DNA of 64,000 nucleotides from Microbacterium oxydans (GCF_900095745.1 NZ_FMIR01000015.1:62001-126000); one strand, 5' to 3'; shown: positions 34,451-42,530, numbered from the stretch's first letter. Made by a program: numbers and translations. The notes: generated from the sequence alone by a model not told the origin.

Positions 34451-35673
34451 GCGGCGACCCCCTGCAGAGCGACATCCACGAACAGCTCCTCATCGCCGAA
34501 GTTCCCCGACTTGAGGATCAGGTGCACGTCACGCCGCTCGTCGTGGATCCACGGCGCACCCGGCGCGACCTCCTCCCCCACGACCGCGACGGTGGTGCCG
34601 AGCGCGCGGATGACCTCGCCCGAGGTCTCGCCACCGGCGATGAGCAGGCGCTTCACCCCGCGATCCGACAACTGGGCGGCGATGAGACCCGCCGTCCGCT
34701 CGTACAGCTCGCCGGCATCCGGCACGTCGTCGCGACGCTCCGAGGCGGGACTGGAGGAGTAGAGGAGAGCGGCGGCATCGTCGGGCTGGCGGTCCCACCA
34801 CTCCACGGCGCGTGCGGCGAGCTGCTCGGCGGTGTCGCCGGGTTCGGCCGCGATGCGGAAGGCGGGGCTTCCAGAGGAGACGAAGCGGTCGATCTGCTCG
34901 AGGGTGCGCCGCGAGCAGCTGCCCGCGATGATCGCGGTGCGCCCCGGAGGCGGCACGGGCGCTGCGGTGCCGCTCGCCGTCTCGCGCAGCGCGATCGCTC
35001 CGACGAGTCCGGCGGATCCGGCGACGAGCACGTCGCCGTCGACGGCCTCCGCGAGGGCGGCGAGGTCGGCATCGGTGACGGCATCCGCCACGACCTGGAG
35101 GGCGCCCTCTGCGCGGGCGCGGACCAGGGCCTCGCGCACCGCCTCGGCGCCCTGCTGCACGACTTCGAGGGGAAGCGCCGCGACCGGTTCCGCGCTCTGC
35201 GCCGCGAGCAGCCGCGGCACCGACGAGTCGCGCATGGGCGTCACCGGGTGGTCGCGCATGTGGGTCTCCGCGAGCAGGGTGTCGCCGACGAAGAGGTGCC
35301 CGCGGTACACGGTGCGCCCGTGCAGCGGTGCGGCAGGAGTCGTCACGACCCGGTCGACACCGAGCTCGCGGGCGACCGCCTCGGTGACCGGTCCGATGTT
35401 CCCCTCGGCGGTGGAGTCGAAGGTCGAGCAGTACTTGACGTAGATGCGGTCGGCTCCGCGCTGTCGCAGCACCGCGAGCGCGGCGAGGCTCTGTGCGACG
35501 GCCTCTGCGGCGGGAAGGGAGCGCGTCTTCAGGCCGATGACGATGGCGTCGGCCGAGACCGCGGCGTCGTCGATGTCGGTGCCGAGCGCGAGGAGGGTGC
35601 GCAGACCCCCGCGCCGCAGCGCCGCGGCGACATCCGTGGCCCCGGTCACGTCGTCGGCGATGACGCCGATCAT
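34447..35673 (-). CDS. DUF1537 four-carbon acid sugar kinase family protein (OtnK-like)
   Basis: Kinase of 408 residues. The N-terminal substrate domain starts GVIADDVTGATDVAAALRRGG with the conserved Asp pair. The middle segment YVKYCSTFDST is typical of the family. The C-terminal nucleotide-binding domain carries LLIAGGETSGEV. Members phosphorylate acid sugars such as 3-oxo-tetronates, D-threonate or 3-oxo-isoapionate. Four-base overlaps on both sides with racemase-like and aldolase genes place it at the centre of the pathway. Exact substrate unknown. Confidence 0.88.
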   Translation of the reverse strand: MIGVIADDVTGATDVAAALRRGGLRTLLALGTDIDDAAVSADAIVIGLKTRSLPAAEAVAQSLAALAVLRQRGADRIYVKYCSTFDSTAEGNIGPVTEAVARELGVDRVVTTPAAPLHGRTVYRGHLFVGDTLLAETHMRDHPVTPMRDSSVPRLLAAQSAEPVAALPLEVVQQGAEAVREALVRARAEGALQVVADAVTDADLAALAEAVDGDVLVAGSAGLVGAIALRETASGTAAPVPPPGRTAIIAGSCSRRTLEQIDRFVSSGSPAFRIAAEPGDTAEQLAARAVEWWDRQPDDAAALLYSSSPASERRDDVPDAGELYERTAGLIAAQLSDRGVKRLLIAGGETSGEVIRALGTTVAVVGEEVAPGAPWIHDERRDVHLILKSGNFGDEELFVDVALQGVAA

Positions 35674-36338
35674 CGGGGCCCCTCCTGCAGCGCCGCGGTC
35701 AGCCGGCGTGCAGCAGCGGCGGGCCCGTCGAGGACGGTCACGCCGAAGCGGTCCGCGAGAGACGCAGCGGCGGCAGCGAGCGAATACTGCGCGAGCACGA
35801 TCAGGTCGTAGGACTCGTCGACACCGTCGATCGCGGTGGCGAGGGCATCGACCAGGTCCGGCGCAGCCATCGGCACAGCCGCGGCCGGGACCACGAGCGG
35901 GCGCACCTGCGCCGACGATCCGCTCTGGACGAAGGCGTCCGTCAGCCGCGCCGTGCTGTCGCTCGCGGACGACTCGAGCGACGCGACCAGCAGCACCCGC
36001 GCGGGGGCGGCAGCGACGGCCTCGGCGAACAGCGGACCGTCTGCCGACAGCACGGTGACGCCATCGGCCTCGCGATCACGCCGGTCGGCGCGGATCCCGA
36101 ACTGCGAGCAGGTGAGCAGCACGCCATCCGCTCCGCCCGCCAGAGCGAGCTCGATGAGGCTGTCCATGCGCGCGGCCAGCGGTGCGGTGATGCCCCCCTC
36201 GACGTGCGCGTCGGCGAGCAGACGATCGTCGAGCAGGTTCCACACGGTCGCCGTGGGAAGGGCAGCGGCGATGGCCGTCGCGGAGGGGGCGATCGCCAAC
36301 GGGGTGGCGCTGATGAGCGCGATCTTCGGGTCGGTCAT
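35670..36338 (-). CDS. Asp/Glu/hydantoin racemase superfamily protein lacking the second catalytic cysteine
   Basis: Protein of 222 residues with the two-domain Asp/Glu racemase layout: ALISATPLAI at the N-terminus, LLTCSQFG with the first conserved Cys near residue 101, and VLAQYSLAAAA where the second Cys (normally in a C-T/S-x motif) would be. The second cysteine is replaced, so two-base racemisation is unlikely; an isomerase, epimerase or decarboxylase-like role is more probable. ATGA overlaps on both sides. Confidence 0.75.
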   Translation of the reverse strand: MTDPKIALISATPLAIAPSATAIAAALPTATVWNLLDDRLLADAHVEGGITAPLAARMDSLIELALAGGADGVLLTCSQFGIRADRRDREADGVTVLSADGPLFAEAVAAAPARVLLVASLESSASDSTARLTDAFVQSGSSAQVRPLVVPAAAVPMAAPDLVDALATAIDGVDESYDLIVLAQYSLAAAAASLADRFGVTVLDGPAAAARRLTAALQEGPR

Positions 36339-37141
36339 CGGATGATCCTCTCGATCCAGGAGAGTCCGTCACGGGTGCCCGCGACGGGGGCGTACTCGCA
36401 GCCGATCCACCCGGGATAGCCGCTCTGGGCGATCCGGGCGAGCACGCGCTCGTAGGCGATCTCGCCCGTGCCGGGTTCGCCGCGACCGGGGTTGTCGGCG
36501 ATCTGCACGTGCGCGACCACAGGCAGCAGCTGCTCGAACCGTTCGATGAGGTTCCCGCGGTCGACCTGCGCGTGGTAGACGTCGAACAGGACGCCGACGA
36601 CCTCCGGGTCGACCTCCTGCGCGACCGCCGCCGCGGTCTCCATCGAGGCCAGGCCGTAGCCGGGCTGATCGCGCTTGTTGATCGCCTCCAGCGCCAGGCG
36701 CACACCCGTCCCGCGCGCCTGTTCGGCGGCCCAGGAGATGTTCGACACGTATGTCGCGAACGCCGCGTCCGCGTCGGCATCCGCCGGCTTGATGCCGGCC
36801 ATCGCATGCACGACGCCGGCGCCCAGGACGTCCGAGTACTCCAGCGCGCGCAGCACGCCGTCGCGGAACTCCTGCTCCGCTCCGGGCACGTACGCCGCGC
36901 CCGAGGCGGTGGGCGAGCCCGCTGCACCGGCGGGGGTGTTGATGAGGATCTGCGTCAGGCCCGCATCGTCCAGCAGACGCCGCACCTCGGCCGGCGCGAG
37001 GTCGTACGGCGACGCGAACTCCACCGCCGTGAACCCGGCATCGGCCGCCGCGTCGAACCGCTCGGCGAACGGCACCTCGGTGAACATCCACTTCAGGTTG
37101 GCCGCGAGGCGCACCGGCCCCGACGACGTCTCGATGATCAT
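36335..37141 (-). CDS. Hydroxypyruvate isomerase family protein (OtnI-like)
   Basis: TIM-barrel sugar isomerase of 268 residues. Landmarks are the N-terminal LAANLKWMFTEVPF, LEAINKRDQPGYGLA with a metal-ligand Glu, LFDVYHAQ, HVQIADNPGRGEPGTGEI and the late GCEYAP with the second Glu. Relatives include hydroxypyruvate isomerase Hyi and OtnI, which converts 2-oxo-tetronate to 3-oxo-tetronate ahead of the DUF1537 kinase. Gene context supports the OtnI role, or an equivalent on a longer acid sugar. Confidence 0.86.
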   Translation of the reverse strand: MIIETSSGPVRLAANLKWMFTEVPFAERFDAAADAGFTAVEFASPYDLAPAEVRRLLDDAGLTQILINTPAGAAGSPTASGAAYVPGAEQEFRDGVLRALEYSDVLGAGVVHAMAGIKPADADADAAFATYVSNISWAAEQARGTGVRLALEAINKRDQPGYGLASMETAAAVAQEVDPEVVGVLFDVYHAQVDRGNLIERFEQLLPVVAHVQIADNPGRGEPGTGEIAYERVLARIAQSGYPGWIGCEYAPVAGTRDGLSWIERIIR

Positions 37142-38127
37142 GCGGACACCGCGTCGTAGTCGGGATTGACCACGAACTCCGGGGCCGCGCCGCTGAGGGC
37201 GGCGATCACGTTGCGGGCCGCCATCCGGCCCGATTCGCCGCGTGCCTCCCGGGTCGCACCGGCGACGTGCGTGGTGGCGAGGATCCCGGGGGTGTGCAGG
37301 AGCGGGCTCGACGCGCTCAGAGGTTCGTCCGCGAAGACGTCGAGCGCGGCGGCGCCGAGGCGCCCCTCTCGCACCGCGTCCACCAGCGCGTCCTCGTCGA
37401 CTATTCCCCCGCGGGCGGTGTTGATGAGCACCGCATCGCTCTTCATCATCGCCAACCGGGAGGCGTCGATGAGGTTCCGCGTGGATTCGTCGAGGAAGAG
37501 GTGCAGGGTCACGAAGTCGGCCTCGCGCAGCAGGTCGTCCAGATCGAGACGACGGATGCCGTGGGCCGCGGCGAAGTCCTCATCGAAGTACGGGTCGTAC
37601 GCGACGATGTGCATTCCGAAGCCCGCGGCGATCGTCGCCACCGCCTTGCCGATCGAGCCCAGGCCGAGGATCCCGAGGGTCGACCCCTGCAGCTCTCGTC
37701 CGGTGAGTTGCTGCCACGTGCCCGCGGCCAGGTTGCTCACGTTCTCGGGGATGCGGCGGGCGCAGGCCAGCGCCAGCGCGAAGACGTGCTCGGCGACGGC
37801 CTGTCGGTTGGCGCCGGGGGTGACGCACACGGGCACCTGGCGCGCGGTCGCGGCTTTCACATCGACGCTGTCGTACCCGACGCCGGTGCGTACGACGATC
37901 TGCAGTGCGGGGGCGAGCGCGAACTCCTCCTCACCCAGCGGCCGCGTGCCGGCGATGATGGCGCGGGCTCCGGCAAGTGCGCCGGCCCGGTCGTCGGCGT
38001 CCAGCAGGGCTAGCTCGGGCTCGTGCCGCGTCGTGAGGCCGGCCTCGCGCAGCATCCGATCGACCTCGTCGCCGGGCTCGAGGAATGCGGTGGTGATCAG
38101 CACGTCGTGGGAATCGGTCTTCGTCAC
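37138..38127 (-). CDS. D-isomer-specific 2-hydroxyacid dehydrogenase
   Basis: NAD-dependent 2-hydroxyacid dehydrogenase of 329 residues. The nucleotide motif is GILGLGSIGKAVA, with catalytic Arg in NTARGGIVDE, Glu in DVFADEPL and His in ATTHVAGAT. GTG start at 38127 behind AGGAGGG, overlapping the SDR stop (GTGA); its own stop overlaps the isomerase gene (ATGA). In this context it probably oxidises C2 of an aldonate to the 2-oxo acid used by the isomerase. Phosphoglycerate dehydrogenase activity is unlikely given the neighbours. Confidence 0.87.
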   Translation of the reverse strand: MTKTDSHDVLITTAFLEPGDEVDRMLREAGLTTRHEPELALLDADDRAGALAGARAIIAGTRPLGEEEFALAPALQIVVRTGVGYDSVDVKAATARQVPVCVTPGANRQAVAEHVFALALACARRIPENVSNLAAGTWQQLTGRELQGSTLGILGLGSIGKAVATIAAGFGMHIVAYDPYFDEDFAAAHGIRRLDLDDLLREADFVTLHLFLDESTRNLIDASRLAMMKSDAVLINTARGGIVDEDALVDAVREGRLGAAALDVFADEPLSASSPLLHTPGILATTHVAGATREARGESGRMAARNVIAALSGAAPEFVVNPDYDAVSA

Positions 38128-38909
38128 CAGATCCCTCCTTCGTAGTCGGGGGCGGCGAATGCGCCGCCGTGCAAGGTGGGTGCGGGGGCGCTGAAGTCCA
38201 CCGCGTCGGTGTGGTCGGCCGCGTCGTCGCGGGGCACGTAGCCGATGGCCGCCCAGCCCGCGTCGCCGTTCCACCAGCGTTCGGTGTTCGCCGAGCAGCC
38301 GTAGACGACCTGGCAGCCCACGGGAGCGCTCTCGATCGCGCAACGGAACAGTTCGATGCCGTCGCGCCAGCTGAGCCAGAGGCCGAGCTGACGTCTGTCT
38401 TCGGGCGCCGGACGGAAGGTGCCGATGCGCACGAGCACCGACTCGACGCCCCACTTGTCGTGGTACAGGCTGGCGATCGCTTCGCCGAATGCCTTCGACA
38501 CCCCGTAGAAGGTGTCGGGGCGCAGCGGCGCACTCTCGTCCAAGACCTCGCTGGCGGGGTGGAAGCCGACGACGTGGTTGGAGCTGGCGTAGACGACGCG
38601 GCGCACACCGGCCCGTCGCGCGGCTTCGTAGACGTGGTAGGTCCCGTCGATGTTGACCGTGCGGATGCTGTCGTACGAGGCCTCGTCGGCGATGCCGCCG
38701 AGGTGCACGATGACGTCCACACCTTCGGCAGCCGCGGTGAGGGCGTCGAGGTCGCCGAGGTCGCCGATCACGACCTGCTCCCCGGGGAACAGAGGCTCGT
38801 CGGCGTCGGAGCGCGCGAACAGCACGACGCGGTCGTAGCGGGAGGCGAGTCCTTCGCGGATCACCCGACCCATCCGTCCGGTCCCGCCGGTGTACAGCAC
38901 TGTCGTCAT
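38124..38909 (-). CDS. NAD-dependent uronate dehydrogenase-like SDR
   Basis: Extended short-chain dehydrogenase of 261 residues with the NAD motif TGGTGRMG. SSNH sits at about 109-112 and the catalytic Tyr135/Lys139 in YGVSKAFGE. VRIGT, SANTERWW and a final GGAF follow the order seen in uronate dehydrogenase (Udh), which oxidises hexuronates at C1 to aldarolactones. The ATG at 38909 is 6 nt behind GGAGAGG. Next to a lactonase-fold gene, it likely makes a lactone from a free sugar or uronate. Substrate inferred. Confidence 0.83.
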   Translation of the reverse strand: MTTVLYTGGTGRMGRVIREGLASRYDRVVLFARSDADEPLFPGEQVVIGDLGDLDALTAAAEGVDVIVHLGGIADEASYDSIRTVNIDGTYHVYEAARRAGVRRVVYASSNHVVGFHPASEVLDESAPLRPDTFYGVSKAFGEAIASLYHDKWGVESVLVRIGTFRPAPEDRRQLGLWLSWRDGIELFRCAIESAPVGCQVVYGCSANTERWWNGDAGWAAIGYVPRDDAADHTDAVDFSAPAPTLHGGAFAAPDYEGGIW

Positions 38910-38936
38910 CGTCATCCTCTCCGGCAGCATCGGCGC

Positions 38937-39710
38937 TCAGCCGATGCTGCGGTCCTCTTCACCCGTCGACGCGTCGGCGAAGAACCCGATCTCCGCCCGC
39001 TGCGGATGCCGGCGCAGCGCGGTGCGTCCGTCCCAGTGCAGCTCCACATCGTGTCCGGGCACGAGCGTCGCCCCGGTATCGGTCAGCAGCGAGCGCATCG
39101 CGGCGATCGTCACGGCACTGGCCTCGGCGTCCAGCGTGGAATCGACCCGCCCCGAGGCGAGCTCATACACGTTCTTCACGGCGTCGCCCGCGAACACACG
39201 CTTCTCCTCCGCACGGTCGAGGTAGAAGGCGAGGTGGTGCGGGGTGTGACCCGCGCTGTCGATGGCGTGGATGCCGGGAAGCACCTCTTGCCCTGCGGTC
39301 ATGCGCTCGACACGGTCGGTGCGACGGAGGAGCTCCTGCACGTGCAGGTCGGGGATGAACGGCGTGCCGGCGGGCTGATCCGCCGCCCAGCGCAGCTCCT
39401 TCTCGCTGACCCACGTGGTCGCGTGGGCGAACATCGGGAAGTTCGAGACGTGATCCCAGTGCATATGGGTCAGCAGCACGTCGGTCACGTCATCCGTCGT
39501 CAGCCCCAGGCGTGCGAGGCCGGTGTGGATGAGGGGGATGTACGCGGGCTGGCCTGCGTCGATGAGCACGCGGTGCACGCCGTCGTCGAGCAGCCACAGA
39601 CTGCTCCAGCCGAAGGCCCCGTGCGAGCTCGACTTTCCGGGGAAGCCCTCGACGAGTGGACGCGCGACGTATCCCGACGATCCCGCTGATCCGGTCGTCG
39701 GCGTCGACAT
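38937..39710 (-). CDS. Metallo-beta-lactamase-fold hydrolase, lactonase-like
   Basis: Protein of 257 residues. The zinc motif LTHMHWDH places ligands His82, His84, Asp86 and His87. Later ligands are in AGHTPHH, FAGDAV and VPGHD. This spacing matches N-acyl homoserine lactonases and related lactonases. The ATG at 39710 follows GAGGGA. It precedes a uronate dehydrogenase-like gene, so the natural reading is opening of the sugar lactone made there. Quorum quenching is a less likely alternative. Confidence 0.8.
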   Translation of the reverse strand: MSTPTTGSAGSSGYVARPLVEGFPGKSSSHGAFGWSSLWLLDDGVHRVLIDAGQPAYIPLIHTGLARLGLTTDDVTDVLLTHMHWDHVSNFPMFAHATTWVSEKELRWAADQPAGTPFIPDLHVQELLRRTDRVERMTAGQEVLPGIHAIDSAGHTPHHLAFYLDRAEEKRVFAGDAVKNVYELASGRVDSTLDAEASAVTIAAMRSLLTDTGATLVPGHDVELHWDGRTALRRHPQRAEIGFFADASTGEEDRSIG

Positions 39711-39720
39711 GGGTCCCTCA

Positions 39721-39755
39721 TTCTGCGCCATCACAAAAAATAGTATAGCGCAGAA
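39721..39755 (-). promoter_or_regulatory. Promoter/operator of the acid-sugar operon
   Basis: Arms TTCTGCGC (39721-39728) and GCGCAGAA (39748-39755) flank an AT-rich core holding minus-strand GCTATACTAT, the same decamer as upstream of the MFS gene at about 31661. Likely a -10 region overlapped by a GntR site. Confidence 0.5.
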
Positions 39756-39776
39756 ACGGGGGAACCGACAGGCCGA

Positions 39777-40439
39777 TCAGCCCTCGAGAAGCCTCTCGGT
39801 CGCACCGATGATGTGGTGGCGCATCGCCTCGGCCGCGCCGTCCGCGTCGCCGGCCTTGATCGCCTCGTAGACCGCATCGTGTTCCGGCGCCGCGCTGACG
39901 GCCCCCGTGCGTCCGAACTTCGAGAACAGCCGGAACCGCTGGATCTGCCCACCGAGCGCGGCGTACGACAACTCCAGGAAGGCGTTGCCGGACTGCGCCG
40001 CGATCATCATGTGGAATCGTGCGTCACTGCGCCAGTAGAGGTCGAAGCCCTCGGTCTCGGTGTCGGCGACATCTGCCGAGCGGCGGAAATCCTCGACAGC
40101 CTCACGCAGCCCCTCCAGGAACTCGGGCGTCGCGCGTAGCGCGGCCTCGTACGCGAGACGGGGCTCCAGCAGCACGCGGGCCTCCCCCAGCTGCTCCACC
40201 TCTTCGCGCGTCATGACCGGGGCCACCTGGTAGCCCCGCAACGCCTCGCGCTGGACGAGTCCGGTGTGCTCCAGGCGCGCGAGCGCCTCACGCAGGGGGG
40301 TCTGACTGACGTCCAGTTCGCGCGACAGGGCTCCGATGTTCAGGCTCTGCCCTGCCGCCCGCTCTCCCGACATGAACTGATGCAGCAGCACCTCGTACAT
40401 TCGGTCGGCGATGGGCTGCTTCGTCGATCGCCCGGCCAC
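39777..40439 (-). CDS. GntR-family regulator, FadR/FCD subfamily
   Basis: Regulator of 220 residues. The N-terminal winged helix includes LNIGALSRELDVSQTPLREAL. The C-terminal FCD helical domain has RSDARFHMMIAAQSGN and EHDAVYEAIKAGD, whose histidines usually bind a metal with an acidic ligand. FCD regulators commonly sense sugar acids or other carboxylates. GTG start at 40439. It sits just upstream of the acid-sugar operon and probably represses it and the MFS operon until the substrate is present. Confidence 0.9.
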   Translation of the reverse strand: MAGRSTKQPIADRMYEVLLHQFMSGERAAGQSLNIGALSRELDVSQTPLREALARLEHTGLVQREALRGYQVAPVMTREEVEQLGEARVLLEPRLAYEAALRATPEFLEGLREAVEDFRRSADVADTETEGFDLYWRSDARFHMMIAAQSGNAFLELSYAALGGQIQRFRLFSKFGRTGAVSAAPEHDAVYEAIKAGDADGAAEAMRHHIIGATERLLEG

Positions 40440-40567
40440 GTCTTCTCCCCTCGAAGTCCTTCCGTCGAAGACTACCGGTCGACCACCACGGGGCCTGGAC
40501 GGACGCGCGGCCCCTGCGGCGACCGCCCCCTCTCAATGAGGGTTACATCCGAACTTCGCACGGAGGG

Positions 40568-40620
40568 TTGACAACATCGAGATATATCGTGTTACTCTGA
40601 CCACACACGATATATCGTGA
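40568..40620 (+). promoter_or_regulatory. Promoter with twin PadR operators
   Basis: TTGACA (-35, 40568-40573) and TACTCT (-10, 40593-40598). The perfect palindrome CACGATATATCGTG (40606-40619) and a near copy CGAGATATATCGTG (40578-40591) cover the spacer and start region. Autorepression by the downstream PadR protein is the natural reading. Confidence 0.7.
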
Positions 40621-40643
40621 CCCTACACACAGGAGAAGCACAC

Positions 40644-41483
40644 ATGACCGAGAAGTGGCTCATCGCCCCCGGCGAGGAACGCGTCATCGACATCGAGTCC
40701 GTCACCCGCCTCAAGGTGGGCCTCGTCGGCGGACAGGTGGACATCATCGCCCACGACGAACCGGGCATCCGCATCGAGGTGCACGGCGTCACCAACAAAG
40801 ACCTCCGCATCGAGTCCCACGACGGCGAGGTCGAGATCGACCACCCGCAGCTGGGCTGGGACAACTTCCTCGAGGTCTTCCGCAACTTCGGCTCCGGCGG
40901 CCCCCGCGCCGAGGTGAGCGTCGCGGTCCCCCGCGCGATCGCCCTGAACCTCGGCGTCGTCAGCGCGGGCGCTCTCGTCTCGGGCCTCCGCAACGACGCT
41001 CGCCTCAACACCGTCTCCGGCGACATCATCGTCGACACCCTGATCGGCGACCTCACCGTCAACTCGGTCTCGGGCGACGTGCAGGTGCGCGGCCTCACCG
41101 GCTCGATCAGCGCGAACAGCGTCTCGGGCGACGTGGCCGTCACCGGCGCCATCCGCAAGGCGACCGTCGACATCGTCTCGGGCTCGACACTCGTGGATGC
41201 CGCGGGAGATGTGAACACCATCAACATCAACTCCGTCTCCGGCGGCACCACCGTGCGCCTCGACGAGTCGCTGGCCGCGAACTACGTCGTCCGCACACTG
41301 AGCGGTCGACTGCTGATCGACGGCGTCGAGCGCAGCTCGACCGGTCCCAGCAACTACAACGGCACGAAGGGCGAGCTCTCGGGACGATTCGTCGACCTGC
41401 GCGCGAACTCCGTCTCGGGCGGCGTCACCGTCCTCCGCCGCACGCCGGCCTCGATCACGGAAGACGAGGAGTGGGAAGCATGA
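40644..41483 (+). CDS. DUF4097 beta-helix repeat protein
   Basis: Soluble protein of 279 residues with repeated strands of the form NSVSGDV, as in the DUF4097 putative adhesin/beta-helix family. No signal peptide or membrane helix is seen, so it is probably cytoplasmic. AGGAGAAG precedes the ATG at 40644. Coupled by ATGA to a PadR regulator; such pairs usually belong to envelope-stress style operons, but no function is established. Confidence 0.85.
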   Translation: MTEKWLIAPGEERVIDIESVTRLKVGLVGGQVDIIAHDEPGIRIEVHGVTNKDLRIESHDGEVEIDHPQLGWDNFLEVFRNFGSGGPRAEVSVAVPRAIALNLGVVSAGALVSGLRNDARLNTVSGDIIVDTLIGDLTVNSVSGDVQVRGLTGSISANSVSGDVAVTGAIRKATVDIVSGSTLVDAAGDVNTININSVSGGTTVRLDESLAANYVVRTLSGRLLIDGVERSSTGPSNYNGTKGELSGRFVDLRANSVSGGVTVLRRTPASITEDEEWEA

Positions 41484-42106
41484 GCCCCGCCGTCTTCTCC
41501 CACGGCGACCTGCGCCTGTACCTGCTGTCGCTCCTCGCCGAGGCCCCGCAGCACGGCTACGGCATCATCCAGTCGCTGACCGACCGTACCGGCGGCACCT
41601 ACACGCCGAGCGCCGGCACCATCTATCCCCGCCTCGCGAAGCTCGAGGAAGAGGGACTGGTCACGAAGACCGTCGACGGCCGCACCACGATCTATGCGAT
41701 CACCGAGGCCGGTCGAGCCGAGCTCGCGTCGCGCGAGGGAGACCTCGCCGGCATCGAGGCAGGGCTCACCGATTCGGTGCGCCTGATCGCGAGCGAGGTG
41801 CGACAGAGCGTCCAGGACGCGATGAAGAGCCTCCGTGCCGATCTCGCCGCCGCCGAGAAGGGCGAGCGCACGGCGGCCAAGAACCGCCCCCGCACGGCGA
41901 GCGACGACTCGCGGCTCGTCAGCCGTGAGGAGATGCACCGAGCGGATGCCGTCATCAATGCCTTCCGGGCGCGGGTCCGCACCGACCTGCGCACGCACCT
42001 CGCGAAGGGCGGCACGCTGTCTCCGTCGGTCGTCACCGAGCTGGAGGATGCACTCGACAACGCGGCCCGCGGAGTCACCGTCTCGCTGAGCAGCTCCGAG
42101 TCCTGA
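41480..42106 (+). CDS. PadR-family transcriptional regulator
   Basis: Regulator of 208 residues. The PadR winged helix has LRLYLLSLLAEAPQHGYGI, SAGTIYPRLAKLEEEGLV and a DGRTTIYAITEAG wing. A longer-than-usual helical C-terminus, about 120 residues, probably mediates dimerisation. Four-base overlap with the DUF4097 gene. Palindromes CACGATATATCGTG upstream of the operon are its likely binding sites. Confidence 0.9.
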   Translation: MSPAVFSHGDLRLYLLSLLAEAPQHGYGIIQSLTDRTGGTYTPSAGTIYPRLAKLEEEGLVTKTVDGRTTIYAITEAGRAELASREGDLAGIEAGLTDSVRLIASEVRQSVQDAMKSLRADLAAAEKGERTAAKNRPRTASDDSRLVSREEMHRADAVINAFRARVRTDLRTHLAKGGTLSPSVVTELEDALDNAARGVTVSLSSSES

Positions 42107-42113
42107 ACACACG

Positions 42114-42152
42114 CAGAGGGCCCCGTCGGCGAAACGCCGACGGGGCCCTCTG
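42114..42152 (+). terminator. Terminator after the DUF4097-padR operon
   Basis: Perfect 18-bp stem CAGAGGGCCCCGTCGGCG with its complement, closing on an AAA loop, 8 nt after the PadR stop. It marks the left border of the accessory island. Confidence 0.88.
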
Positions 42153-42374
42153 GCGCTGGCCGATCGACAACTCGCCTCGATGGGCGCAGGCCGCATACCC
42201 GGTGTGCCACCTGATGGCTGTGAGGAATCAGCTTGACCGTAACGGTCGCCCATCCGGGTACCGGTGCACCACAGAGGAGTGTGACCGGGAGGCGAACTTG
42301 AAGAACGACGGCGGCGTGTGGGCGTCGGTGTTCGTCGAGCCGGCACCGGCCGAGGTTCGACCGCATGACCCCCG
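42153..42374 (+). other. Left edge of accessory island, possible gene remnant
   Basis: An open frame from about 42202 encodes a Cys-containing stretch (GYRCTTEECDREANL) that ends near PRWLTP, where phage-type proteins often continue into a helix-turn-helix. Here the frame breaks and the helix-turn-helix is in another frame (42375-42530). I recognise no family. Probably a decayed mobile-element gene. Confidence 0.35.
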
Positions 42375-42530
42375 GTGGCTGACCCCCGCGACGCCGCATG
42401 CCTCGTCGAGCGCACCACGGGCACGGTTCGCAACTGGGCGACGCGGAACCTTCTCGCCCCGCAGATGGGCGGGTACTGGCGGGACAACGTGCTCGCTGTT
42501 GCAGCGCAGAAGAGGGGAGAGGTCGCATGA
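42375..42530 (+). CDS. Small winged helix-turn-helix DNA-binding protein (excisionase-like)
   Basis: 51 residues starting at GTG 42375. PRDAACLVERTTGTVRNWA followed by GGYWRDNVL matches the layout of short MerR/excisionase-type helix-turn-helix proteins common in actinophages. Ends in an ATGA overlap with the next small frame. Could be the 3' part of a frame-broken gene. Confidence 0.5.
   Translation: MADPRDAACLVERTTGTVRNWATRNLLAPQMGGYWRDNVLAVAAQKRGEVA

Noticed and set aside
37138..38127. Phosphoglycerate dehydrogenase (serA)
   Set aside because: No regulatory ACT domain and an acid-sugar operon context; called as a general 2-hydroxyacid dehydrogenase.
38937..39710. Quorum-quenching AHL lactonase
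   Set aside because: The zinc motif fits, but operon position beside a uronate dehydrogenase-like gene makes a sugar lactonase the better reading; kept only as an alternative.
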